A stretch of DNA of 48,907 nucleotides from the NCBI GenBank assembly GCA_013166835.1, contig JABLTI010000044.1, positions 1 through 48,907 of the forward strand, written 5' to 3'. Both the position numbers and the translations under genes were made by a program. How positions within the stretch are numbered: position 1 is the stretch's first letter; the number at the start of each line of letters is the position of its first letter. The stretch comes from Promethearchaeati archaeon. Lineage in GTDB: Archaea; Asgardarchaeota; Heimdallarchaeia; JABLTI01. Shown here one piece after another: positions 1 through 8,020 of the stretch. The notes beneath the pieces are model-generated. The model saw nothing but the letters and a program-made list of their open reading frames with translations. It made no database searches and had not been told where the DNA came from.

Positions 1-18
1 ACACACGTAAATATCACA

Positions 19-123
19 GCACAGGTTGTCTAGCGGTTGGGCGGCGGACTGCAGATCCGCTTTACGTGAGACATGCTGGGTAACTCCCTTCATGCACGAA
101 TTCGAATCTCACCCTGTGCTCCA
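19..123 (+). tRNA. tRNA-Cys (GCA) with a T-arm intron
   Basis: A full cloverleaf can be folded if 30 bases are removed. The acceptor stem is 19-25 with 113-119, the D-arm 28-42, the anticodon stem 44-48 with 56-60 (perfect, GCGGA/TCCGC), and the loop CTGCAGA carries anticodon GCA at 51-53. The T-stem GTGAG (66-70) pairs with CTCAC (108-112) around T-loop TTCGAAT (101-107). The discriminator is T120 and CCA (121-123) is encoded. The anticodon stem is uninterrupted, so there is no canonical 37/38 intron. The mature RNA would be 75 nt including CCA. It decodes UGU/UGC codons. Confidence 0.93.
71..100 (+). other. tRNA intron between positions 53 and 54 (bulge-helix-bulge)
   Basis: The 30-nt insertion has the exact geometry expected by the archaeal splicing endonuclease. 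The central 4-bp helix is CGTG (65-68) with CACG (95-98). The 3-nt bulges are AGA (69-71) and AAT (99-101), so cuts after the second base of each bulge fall at 70/71 and 100/101. The inner helix is CATG (72-75) with CATG (91-94), followed by GGG (78-80) with CCC (86-88). The outer helix is weak, as is usual for relaxed motifs at non-canonical sites. No other boundary restores both T-stem and T-loop. Confidence 0.88.
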
Positions 124-158
124 CTTATTTCTAAAAATTGCTAATGGGTGAATGATGA

Positions 159-656
159 TTGACTGAAACACAAGAACTCATGGATTTGACTCAAAAAGTT
201 CTCGATGAGCTTACTATTCGAGATTTATCTCTTGCTATTGCTGAAAGCTGTACAGGTGGTTTAGCATCCTCTATTTTAACCGATCTCGATGGTTCTTCCG
301 ATGTTCTTTTGTATAGTATTGTTGCCTATAACTCTGAGGCTAAGGAAGAATTTCTCGGTATTCCTCATTATGTTTTACAAGATTTTGGTACTATTTCTCT
401 TGCCTGTGCTAAAGTTATGGCTGAAGGTGCTTTGCTATATGGTGCTGACATTGGTTTAGCCACTACTGGTGTTATTGGTGAATCTATTGAGGATAAGTTG
501 AAGGGAACAGCTTTTGTTGCCATTGCTGTTGCTGGTCAGAAAACTTTCGCTCGAGAGTTAGTTCTTGATCCTAAAAAATCCCGTCATGAATTAAAAGTAG
601 ATATTGTCATGAACTTATTTGAATCTTTAATCGCTGCACTTGAATCTGCTTACTAA
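159..656 (+). CDS. pncC: CinA C-terminal / PncC-type nicotinamide-nucleotide amidase
   Basis: This 165-residue protein is a stand-alone CinA C-terminal domain, the same length as bacterial PncC. PncC hydrolyses nicotinamide mononucleotide to nicotinate mononucleotide and ammonia in pyridine nucleotide salvage. The catalytic-serine block AESCTGGLASSILTDLDGSS (about residues 28-47) is present, as are the conserved YNSEAKEEFLGI segment and the TGVIG loop near residue 103. The N-terminal MoaB-like domain of full CinA is absent, as in stand-alone PncC. The start is TTG at 159; the gene lies 35 bp after the tRNA and converges on riboflavin kinase. The family call is firm; the substrate is taken from characterised bacterial members. 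Confidence 0.88.
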   Translation: MTETQELMDLTQKVLDELTIRDLSLAIAESCTGGLASSILTDLDGSSDVLLYSIVAYNSEAKEEFLGIPHYVLQDFGTISLACAKVMAEGALLYGADIGLATTGVIGESIEDKLKGTAFVAIAVAGQKTFARELVLDPKKSRHELKVDIVMNLFESLIAALESAY

Positions 657-690
657 GAAACCATTTTCTTCCTTTTAAAAATAAAGAAAT

Positions 691-707
691 GTAAGAGGGT
701 GTCTTAC
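691..707. terminator. Hairpin between convergent pncC and ribK
   Basis: GTAAGA (691-696) pairs with TCTTAC (702-707) around a 5-base loop. The right arm overlaps the last codons of ribK. It lies between two convergent genes, so it may serve both strands. The T-run is poor, so this is only a plausible terminator. Confidence 0.35.
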
Positions 708-1447
708 TGTAATAGAACTTCGATTTTGATGTACACACCATCTTTCATTGGGATATTAGGATTCTCTGCTAATTTTTCTCGTAGGTTTACTGGTGCGATT
801 GCTTCCAGGATATCTTTGTTGTGGTGTGTTCTACTTGGTATGATTATTGCTCCAACGGTTCCATCTATGAATCTTGCTTTGTAACACATAACATCTCCGA
901 AGTATCGTCCTTTCTTCTCGAATCCATGTATTATGTATGGTTCTGATTGTCTTATTTGTGCGATCTTTTTCAAGTCATCGATATTTAGTATTCTTAGATT
1001 TAGTGTTCCTGGGAATGGAACGAATCCTAAGACTTCTTCAAATTGCGAAGAATATTCTTCTTGAGATATGTACCAGGCACCTTCTCCTAAACCGCTTTCA
1101 AGTTCCCCATAAATAGTGGCTGAGCGTGTTTGTGAATACAATGCTTTTGTTATCATAATGCTGAGATTTTCTAGCAGTTCGCGACCAAGTTTGGTTATTT
1201 GGACTGCTTGTCCTCTTGATGTCCTGGTCCTTTCTATTAGATGGTTTTTCTCAAGTTCTACTAAATATCTTGCTGCTGTTTGTTGTGACACCCCTAAGTA
1301 TCTTCCTAACTCACTACTTGTTATATCAATAGGATTGTTAATTGCTCCATAAATTCCTAATTTCAATACTACTGCTAATTGCTTACTATCAAAATCAACA
1401 TCACTCCCAAATAGGAAGCTTTTGTGTTCACTCTTTGCTTTTGTCAT
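704..1447 (-). CDS. ribK: CTP-dependent riboflavin kinase (DUF120) with N-terminal winged helix
   Basis: The 247-residue protein has two parts. Residues about 25-95 form a winged helix-turn-helix (LGRYLGVSQQTAARYLVELE). Residues about 115-245 match the archaeal RibK/DUF120 family, including GEGAWYISQEEY and the hallmark GFVPFPGTLNLRI. Members of this family phosphorylate riboflavin to FMN using CTP rather than ATP. The HTH-kinase fusion is common in archaea and suggests that the enzyme also regulates transcription, perhaps of flavin genes; no target is visible here. The start ATG at 1447 is followed by a hydrophilic, lysine-rich N-terminus. It converges on pncC. Confidence 0.9.
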   Translation of the reverse strand: MTKAKSEHKSFLFGSDVDFDSKQLAVVLKLGIYGAINNPIDITSSELGRYLGVSQQTAARYLVELEKNHLIERTRTSRGQAVQITKLGRELLENLSIMITKALYSQTRSATIYGELESGLGEGAWYISQEEYSSQFEEVLGFVPFPGTLNLRILNIDDLKKIAQIRQSEPYIIHGFEKKGRYFGDVMCYKARFIDGTVGAIIIPSRTHHNKDILEAIAPVNLREKLAENPNIPMKDGVYIKIEVLLQ

Positions 1448-1636
1448 ACTTTTCCATTCCTATTTCATACATGCATTATGAGTCGTTATTTAGAGGTAGT
1501 TCACTTATTTTTCCAAGAAAAATTCTTTTCTTAAAAAAAATATTTATTCATACTCATATTTCAAATTTGCTACTTATTTCTGAGAATCAGTTTTTAATAA
1601 ATATTATCATATGAAACGAATGAAAAAAATGAGAAA

Positions 1637-1663
1637 AGGGATCTATAATCAGTATAGATCCTT
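1637..1663 (-). terminator. Rho-independent-like terminator after the 785-residue TrmB gene
   Basis: On the minus strand GGATCTATA (1661-1653) pairs perfectly with TATAGATCC (1647-1639) across a 5-base loop, followed by CTTTTCTC and further T-rich sequence. It lies 18 bp beyond the stop codon at 1681. The 1448-1680 gap otherwise holds only AT-rich sequence, including the ribK promoter area. Confidence 0.6.
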
Positions 1664-1680
1664 ATTTGTTAATGTATTCT

Positions 1681-4038
1681 TTATTTTAGTTCTCTGGAAA
1701 TAGACAAAGCTTGTCTGCCTAAGGTTTCACCAATTACTACATTCTTGAATCCATCAGATGTTGACAGGATTCCTACCCAGTCTTTTTCTGTTTCATCTTT
1801 GAATGCGATGAGCATTTCTTCGCCACCGTCTCTGTCGAAAGCAATGTATTCTGAGAAACCAACCATATCTTGCATACCAATCTTTCTAATCTTTACGCGT
1901 TCCAAAGCATCTGTAGCTTTTATATCGTCTATGATATTCTTGTTAGCGATTTCATCAATCTTTGATATGATAGTCATCTTAGCTTGTGCCTTTACTTTAC
2001 CCAAAGTCTTTGTTGGAATGTCAGATGGATCTGGGATAACCATTGTTACGTTTGATTTTATTCTCTCGGTTAACATATCGTCTAACCGATCGAAAACTGC
2101 ATCCTTACTGTAGAGAATTGCTGTCTCGATTTTTGGTCTTGGGTAGATTACAACAGCGTTTAGAAGACTTTCATGTTGACTCTTGAAGTCCATTAATAAA
2201 CTGGAAATCTTCAAAGCATCTTTAGCGAATCGTTTGTAGTAATCATCAAATCCGCCTTTTACTGCTTCAATTTCCTTTCTAACGGATGTTTCCACGACAC
2301 TGGTGATTTCTTCAATAGCGCCAATAGCTGTTTCCTCATTATTTCGGATTCCTGTGTTTGCCTGACTTGCTGTTTCGGTTAAAGTTGTTGTTGCTGTAGT
2401 GCCCATTGTTTCAACACTACTATTAGAATCAGAAGCGATTTTTTGCTTAGCTTTCTTGGCACTACTCATTAGTGCACCTTTGGTTTCAGCTAATTGCTCT
2501 TTAGCACCTGTAACTTGAGTGTCTGTAGAAGTCTTAATTTCCTCAGTTTGTTGGGTTGCAATGTTAGTAGCATCACTTGAATTTCCTGTTGTTAGGGTAT
2601 CAAGTTTACCAATAATGGCTGTCTTTGCAGTTTCATACTCATCCTTGGTTTCTGTCACAGCTCCATCAATTGCTGTATGCATTGAAGTTATTGTTTCATC
2701 GACTTTTGAATTCAAATCACCACTATAATTAGCTTTTAGCAAAGTAATGCTAGAGTTTAGGCTCTCAGTAGATGAGCTAATGACTCCCAAAGCTTTTGTA
2801 TTTTGCTCGTTAACTTTGGAAAGCATGGAAGTTGTTCCGTCTTCTACTGCTTTATTATCTAAATCAACATTAGCTGCAATTTCTTCATTGTGTTTATTAA
2901 CTAAATCACTGACAGAAGCAGTTGCTTCCTCGCATAATAAACCAATATCGGTTGCAGTTGTTTCAGTAAGGTCATCTATTTGATTCTTAAACTTTTTAGC
3001 AATCTTTGAAAGTTTGTTGCTGAATTTGCCTTTGAACTCTTCGAGGTCCTGAGTAAAATCACCTTTGACTTTCTCAAAGCTGTCACCTAATCCGGTTTTG
3101 AATTGAAGATTCATATCAATTCTGTTCTTTTTAGCTTCTTCTGTGGTTGATTTGATACTTGCTCCTTGATTATTAGTGACACTGGTTAATGTCTCACTTA
3201 GACTGTTAACATTCCCTTCTGATTCAGCTACAAAGTTATCAAGACCAGTTAGAATATGGTCTCGTGTCCCATTCAATTTTTCTTTAGAATCACTTTTTAG
3301 GGTGCCAGCCAATGCATCAGCTTTTGAAGCTATGGTACTATGAGTAGACTCCAATGAACTTGAGCCATCAGCTAGGAATGCATCATTCTTTGCTGTTATA
3401 CCATCTTTCATATCAGTAAGTGTAGTTTCAGCTTCCTCTTTTAGATTAGTAGCAAAAGTATCCAAGTTCTCATTTGTACTAGTCTCATAAGTATCAGCAG
3501 TTTCTGTTTGATTTTTTAAGAAGCTATTAGCAGCGCTAGTTATACTCTTCTTTGTTGAATCCACAGTTGATGTAATAGTTGCTGATGATTCTCCTAGTTT
3601 TGTATCAATAGCTTGTCTGTTTTCCTCACTGTTCTGAGAAACTTTATCAGAGCTTCGTTTCTTTTCACTTCGAACGTGTGCTTCAGTGTCCTTCATCACT
3701 TGATCAAAATGCGCGATCATCTCAGCCACGTAGCTTTTGAGTTCAGTAACGAGTTGATCTATTTTCTCGGAATCCTTACCTGCTTCTGCTGCAATCTCTC
3801 TAAATGGGTATAATCCTATTGCTTTATCGACTAACCCTTCAATGTTGTAAGCATAATTTCTTTCAATTAGTGCTGCAGTAGTTGCTTTAATTTTAGAGAT
3901 GGGTTTTATCTTAGTATACTTAGATATTTCTCCAGCAGTTAAAGGTCCAAGAGCAAGTAATGAAACATACACTTTCTGCTCATCTTCACTTAAACCAATC
4001 CTTTCCAGGAACGGTAATTTAGGAATTTCTGTAGACAT
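1681..4038 (-). CDS. TrmB-type DNA-binding protein with long MCP-like coiled-coil rod
   Basis: The 785 residues fall into three parts. Residues about 8-75 are a TrmB-type winged helix (SEDEQKVYVSLLALGPLTAG). Residues about 90-600 are a Ser/Thr/Glu/Ala-rich, low-hydrophobicity heptad region resembling the cytoplasmic rods of methyl-accepting chemotaxis proteins, with no membrane segment. Residues about 615-785 are a globular alpha/beta domain in the place of the TrmB effector domain. TrmB proteins usually sense a ligand through the C-terminal domain and repress or activate transport genes; the rod is far longer than in classical TrmB. A Shine-Dalgarno GAGGGG precedes the ATG, and a perfect palindrome lies just upstream. 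Architecture matches the protein at 32451-34391. Function beyond DNA binding is unknown. Confidence 0.8.
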   Translation of the reverse strand: MSTEIPKLPFLERIGLSEDEQKVYVSLLALGPLTAGEISKYTKIKPISKIKATTAALIERNYAYNIEGLVDKAIGLYPFREIAAEAGKDSEKIDQLVTELKSYVAEMIAHFDQVMKDTEAHVRSEKKRSSDKVSQNSEENRQAIDTKLGESSATITSTVDSTKKSITSAANSFLKNQTETADTYETSTNENLDTFATNLKEEAETTLTDMKDGITAKNDAFLADGSSSLESTHSTIASKADALAGTLKSDSKEKLNGTRDHILTGLDNFVAESEGNVNSLSETLTSVTNNQGASIKSTTEEAKKNRIDMNLQFKTGLGDSFEKVKGDFTQDLEEFKGKFSNKLSKIAKKFKNQIDDLTETTATDIGLLCEEATASVSDLVNKHNEEIAANVDLDNKAVEDGTTSMLSKVNEQNTKALGVISSSTESLNSSITLLKANYSGDLNSKVDETITSMHTAIDGAVTETKDEYETAKTAIIGKLDTLTTGNSSDATNIATQQTEEIKTSTDTQVTGAKEQLAETKGALMSSAKKAKQKIASDSNSSVETMGTTATTTLTETASQANTGIRNNEETAIGAIEEITSVVETSVRKEIEAVKGGFDDYYKRFAKDALKISSLLMDFKSQHESLLNAVVIYPRPKIETAILYSKDAVFDRLDDMLTERIKSNVTMVIPDPSDIPTKTLGKVKAQAKMTIISKIDEIANKNIIDDIKATDALERVKIRKIGMQDMVGFSEYIAFDRDGGEEMLIAFKDETEKDWVGILSTSDGFKNVVIGETLGRQALSISRELK

Positions 4039-4060
4039 AATATTTTCCCCTCATAATTCA

Positions 4061-4074
4061 ATATTGTACAATAT
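4061..4074. promoter_or_regulatory. Perfect 14-bp palindrome, candidate operator
   Basis: ATATTGTACAATAT is an exact palindrome 22 bp before the start codon of the TrmB-type gene. An A/T-rich TATA-like segment on the minus strand (AAATTAAAAG, about 4078-4087) lies directly upstream of it, so the palindrome falls between the TATA box and the expected transcription start. That is a typical repressor position, which suggests autoregulation (inference). Confidence 0.45.
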
Positions 4075-4274
4075 GACTTTTAATTTCACATAATATCGAC
4101 ATAGTAATTCGATACTTTTCGGACTGCTAATAACACTCCGAAGTTTGCAAGTAAAACAAAAATACCTTATGCTTTTTAATTTAATTATAGAGTCATGTCT
4201 AGGGAAATTCGCTAAATTCAAAATCAATTATTTCATTTATTGATTTGGGAAAAGAAAAAATGGTTAAAAATGTC

Positions 4275-5024
4275 TTACAATGTTCCTTCTTCTATTGCTT
4301 TGATATCTAAGAAGGATTCAAGGATGCCTTCGTAAATTTTACCGTCTATGATTGTTAATGGGCGCTTTGCTTGAGATGCTATGGTATCTTCGTGAGTTAC
4401 GACTATTAGTGTCACATTTTCTTCTTCGTTGATTTTAACTAAATAATCCATAATCTCTCGAGAAGTATTACTATCTAATTGTCCTGTGGGTTCATCGAGA
4501 AGAATAACTTCTGGTTTATTTGCAAGTGCACGAGCAATAGCAATTCTTTGTCTTTGCCCACCACTAAGCTCCATTGGAAAGTGATTTCCTCTATCAGGCA
4601 GCCCAATTATCTCGAGAAGTTCTTGAACTCGGTCTTCACGTTCTCCAGCAGGGGTACCATTAATAATCATTGGAAGAGCAATATTTTCAGATGCTGTCAG
4701 AATTTCTAATAAATTAAAAGCTTGAAAAACAAAACCAACTTTAGTTCTTCGCAAATCTCTAACCTCTGCTCCAGTCATCTCAGAGATTTTTTTACCATTA
4801 AAGATAATCTCTCCTGAAGTTGGGGTATCAATGGATCCGATTAAGTTTAGAAAAGTTGTTTTCCCACTACCTGAAGGTCCAACAATAGTTGCATAATCTC
4901 CTCTCTTAATAGCAAAATCAATACCATTGATAGCTTTTATGGTAGTTTCACCAAAGGGATATTCCTTTGTTAAACCGGTAGTTATGATTACATGATCTTC
5001 TTCTGACAGAATACTCACTTCCAA
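4275..5024 (-). CDS. ABC transporter ATP-binding protein, LolD/MacB type
   Basis: The 249-residue protein is a complete ABC ATPase. Walker A is GPSGSGKTT (residues 49-57), the Q-loop lies in FVFQAFNLLE, the signature is LSGGQRQRIAIARAL, and Walker B is VILLDEPTG followed by a D-loop and switch histidine (VVTHED). The family (LolD, MacB, FtsE-like) energises transport of lipoproteins or peptides, or mechanotransmission, with a FtsX/MacB-type permease. No permease lies beside it: the neighbours are the PspC gene upstream (82 bp) and the TrmB gene downstream. It is therefore an orphan ATPase here. The start could be TTG at 5024 or GTG at 5018; neither has a strong Shine-Dalgarno. Confidence 0.9.
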   Translation of the reverse strand: MEVSILSEEDHVIITTGLTKEYPFGETTIKAINGIDFAIKRGDYATIVGPSGSGKTTFLNLIGSIDTPTSGEIIFNGKKISEMTGAEVRDLRRTKVGFVFQAFNLLEILTASENIALPMIINGTPAGEREDRVQELLEIIGLPDRGNHFPMELSGGQRQRIAIARALANKPEVILLDEPTGQLDSNTSREIMDYLVKINEEENVTLIVVTHEDTIASQAKRPLTIIDGKIYEGILESFLDIKAIEEGTL

Positions 5025-5106
5025 TTAACTTACCCAAAGTTTCTAGCTGTAAAAAGCATTTCGAATAATCTTAATTTAATGAGTTATTAAACAAACAATA
5101 GTTTAA

Positions 5107-5427
5107 TTATTCGGGTTCTAGAGGGATTACTGCAGCCATGATAAGATAAACAATTGCTATTGTGCTGCCCGAAACAAAAAAGGCGATAACCCAAAGGATT
5201 CTCATTAAATCAACTTCCATATCGAAATATTTAGCTAACCCAGCAGCTAAACCAGTTATCATCTTGTTCGTGCGGGATCTATATAGTGTTTTCTCAGAAG
5301 TTTGAGCAGATCTATTCTTCTTATCTGCTTTCTTCTCTCTTTCTATTGTGAGATTTTCTCCACAACCTACACAAAATTCTGCTGTTTTTTTATTTGCTAC
5401 TCCACATCTAGTACAATATTCTGGCAT
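5107..5427 (-). CDS. Zinc-ribbon PspC-domain membrane protein
   Basis: The 106 residues start with a four-cysteine zinc ribbon (YCTRCGVANKKTAEFCVGCG, residues 4-23), followed by a Lys/Arg-rich linker. A PspC domain covers about residues 46-106: the conserved LYRSRTNKMITGLAAGLAKY block and one hydrophobic segment (LMRILWVIAFFVSGSTIAIV, extending into YLIMAAVIPL). PspC proteins act in membrane-stress responses in bacteria; archaeal versions are uncharacterised. The Shine-Dalgarno AAGGTG lies nine bases before the ATG. It precedes the ABC ATPase on the same strand, so the two may be co-transcribed. Confidence 0.82.
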   Translation of the reverse strand: MPEYCTRCGVANKKTAEFCVGCGENLTIEREKKADKKNRSAQTSEKTLYRSRTNKMITGLAAGLAKYFDMEVDLMRILWVIAFFVSGSTIAIVYLIMAAVIPLEPE

Positions 5428-5567
5428 GAAACAATAACACCTTTTAATTTGACATATTTTTATTGGGTGATTTGCTTTTAAAACATTATCAAACGAAACT
5501 GTTAGGATTCGTACTTAGTGTTATTACTCTATCAATTCTAGCATTCTAATAAGTGAGATAGAGGTAG

Positions 5568-7484
5568 TCACTTCCTTCTTCTAATGACGACTGGAACTAT
5601 TAACAGAATAAGACATATCAAAGGTGAAATCGCTGGAAATTGTAAAGTAACTCCTCTTATTGTTAAGGTTAATGTATAGTTAGTCGGGAACTGAGCTATA
5701 CCATCAATTTGTGTATTCTGAATCAAAATGATGAATCCACCTGCATCACTGATAGAGTAGGTAACAGATTCTTTAGATGTTTGTGATTCACTTTTACCCA
5801 AGATCTCAGAGGGGTCCCCTGAATAATCATTGGGAAGAATATACAAATCCAAATCAATGTGTGTATTATCAAACTCTATTTCAACAATGAAATTGGTTCC
5901 TTCTTCAACTGAAATCTTGAAGTAGTCAAAATCTGCGTAGATTAGGTCATAAGTGGAGTTAAGTATATCCAATGAAATTGCTTCTTCAAAAATGTCATTC
6001 TCCTCGTAGAGATCATCTTCGATTTCCCCTGGATAAGTAGTTACAATTAATGAATAGTTCGTAATCAACAGACTTTGGTAACTTTCACTGATTTCTATGA
6101 AATAAATGCCTGTATATGGACACTTTATGTTTACTTCTCCTCTAACTGCAAGGTTCCTTTCACGTTTTAATATAGCTTCATTACTAGCATAAATACTCAC
6201 GTCAATAATATAGTCTTCAGAAGCAGTTAGAATGGTTACATTAAGATGATAAAATCTATGAGCTTCTACCATGAAATAATCATAATCTAGACAAGCAAGA
6301 TTATACCAAGTATCGAGAGAAATAGTCTTAGCATAGTCAAAATCATCATTCTCTTCCAGATAATCATCATCAGGAAAGTTTGGGAGACTAAACTCAGTCC
6401 AGTTGATTTCCGCTTTAGTTACTAAGGGGTAAGGATCTTCAATATCTGAGATACTATTAATGATATACGAACCAATTCCTGACCAATCAGACCAGAAATT
6501 ACCTTTGTTAATCTGAGAGTTATACCATACATTTGTTAGGCTTTGATCAGTAGCTTGACTTGAGTTATCATTATTATTTAGAAAACTATTTTGATGAATG
6601 ATATTCTGTGTACAAGATGGAGTTTTGATGTAAATACCAGAAGATGAACAATTAATTATTTCGTTAAAGCAAATCTCATTATAAGAAGAATCCTCAAGGC
6701 GTATTCCAAATTCAGTTTGTTGACAAGAAATAAGATTGTTGACAATTTTAGATTGCCAGACTTCAATAAAGTCAAATACTGCAGCATTGTCTTGAATAGC
6801 ATAACATGTGTTGTTATAAATCTGAATGTGAGAGGTGTAAAACAATCTAAAATTAGTAGCCCAACCAGAACAAGTGTTATTTGCTATTTTTATGAATCTA
6901 CAATCAAACATTTCCATCGTACTAACATAAGAAGTAACTGGCAAGCTATTAGTAAAAAGATTATTAGAAATTTCTACATATCTACACAAGTAAGTATGAA
7001 TACCAATTATACAATCTACAAAGGTATTATTAGCAATAATAAAAATATCACACTCAGAAATAGAAACACCATTAATCCTACAATCAGAAATTGAATTGTT
7101 AATAACATCTACAGAACTGTTAATTGAATTATGAAAAATAATGCCAAAATCTCGTGCAACTAATTCGCAACTTTGCACTACAAAATGAACTTCAAACATG
7201 TCAGAAATACTAATCGCAGCATATGTTGTAGGTTCGTTTATACTCAAATTTTCAATCCGATAAGGATCCTCTCTCGTTCCAGAACCAGGCAAACCATATG
7301 TAAGAATATCCTCTTCAGAATCAATGTTAATTGGTTCATGTGATAAAGAATTGATTATTGAATTAGAGGGATTTTCCTTATTAATGGAGAAATTCTCTGA
7401 TACCAGCAAAGTTGAATTAAGACAACAACTAGTTACAAAAATTGAACATAATATAAAGCTAATAAGAAATCCCTTAATCTTCAC
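5568..7484 (-). CDS. Secreted right-handed beta-helix (NosD-like) protein with two PPC-like domains and C-terminal anchor
   Basis: I chose GTG at 7484 because GGGAG lies six bases upstream and it gives a clean signal peptide (MKIKGFLISFILCSIFVTSC); an ATG at 7505 adds seven residues. After the signal, about residues 65-330 contain repeated short strands of the NosD/parallel beta-helix kind (NNTFVDC, NNLFTN, NNTCSG, NNTCYA), with many N-glycosylation sequons. Two repeats like the bacterial pre-peptidase C-terminal domain follow, each beginning with an EENDxFxxA motif. The end is a hydrophobic helix and IRRRK, a membrane stop. This is a surface protein, probably binding or cleaving polysaccharide; no catalytic residues can be named. 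Confidence 0.78.
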   Translation of the reverse strand: MKIKGFLISFILCSIFVTSCCLNSTLLVSENFSINKENPSNSIINSLSHEPINIDSEEDILTYGLPGSGTREDPYRIENLSINEPTTYAAISISDMFEVHFVVQSCELVARDFGIIFHNSINSSVDVINNSISDCRINGVSISECDIFIIANNTFVDCIIGIHTYLCRYVEISNNLFTNSLPVTSYVSTMEMFDCRFIKIANNTCSGWATNFRLFYTSHIQIYNNTCYAIQDNAAVFDFIEVWQSKIVNNLISCQQTEFGIRLEDSSYNEICFNEIINCSSSGIYIKTPSCTQNIIHQNSFLNNNDNSSQATDQSLTNVWYNSQINKGNFWSDWSGIGSYIINSISDIEDPYPLVTKAEINWTEFSLPNFPDDDYLEENDDFDYAKTISLDTWYNLACLDYDYFMVEAHRFYHLNVTILTASEDYIIDVSIYASNEAILKRERNLAVRGEVNIKCPYTGIYFIEISESYQSLLITNYSLIVTTYPGEIEDDLYEENDIFEEAISLDILNSTYDLIYADFDYFKISVEEGTNFIVEIEFDNTHIDLDLYILPNDYSGDPSEILGKSESQTSKESVTYSISDAGGFIILIQNTQIDGIAQFPTNYTLTLTIRGVTLQFPAISPLICLILLIVPVVIRRRK

Positions 7485-7762
7485 AGTAGACTCCCATATA
7501 ATCATTAAATTAAAGAAATTAAAATTTATTCACTCTACAATTGATAAAGTCATCTTTTTAGTCATCTTCATTGTCTAATAAACAAAATCCATCATACCTC
7601 TTTTTACTGGAACTTATTTATTTAAATTAAGAATCTCACAAACGAATAAAAATTATATAACTGAAGCTAAGAGTTACCAAAATTTCTATTTTTTCTATCT
7701 CTCAAAAAACAATTATTAATTTTCGCGTTGGAGAAAAAATATAAGTTTCTATTTTATTAGAA

Positions 7763-8020
7763 TTAACTGTTGTTATTTAATAAGTGTGAATACTCACTTT
7801 TAATATATTTATTAATTTCATCATCAACTTTTCTACATGCAATTTTTAAGAGTGCATTTTTAGTTTTTTCATCTTCTATACATACTAAGAAATCAATTGC
7901 TAAATCAAAATTTATTGGATTTTTTAAAATATACTTGTAAAGATAATCAATTACTTTTGGAATAATTGATGAATTTTTTATTTTTTCTATAACGGGTTCT
8001 GCAAACCCATAAATCTTCAA
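7763..8020 (-). CDS. C-terminal fragment of a frameshifted HEAT-like protein
   Basis: This 85-codon frame is mostly helical (KVIDYLYKYILKNPINFDLA) and has no start signal of its own. It reads in a different frame from the gene at 7947-9011 and overlaps its end. Removing one base near 8000 (for instance in the GGG of the minus-strand sequence TTATGGGTTTGC) would join the two into one protein of about 415 residues. It is best read as the missing C-terminus of that protein. Confidence 0.6.
   Translation of the reverse strand: MKIYGFAEPVIEKIKNSSIIPKVIDYLYKYILKNPINFDLAIDFLVCIEDEKTKNALLKIACRKVDDEINKYIKSEYSHLLNNNS

Noticed and set aside
6717..7094. A 125-codon plus-strand frame inside the beta-helix surface protein
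   Set aside because: It is antisense to repeated Asn-rich strands and shows no independent start signal or protein-like composition.
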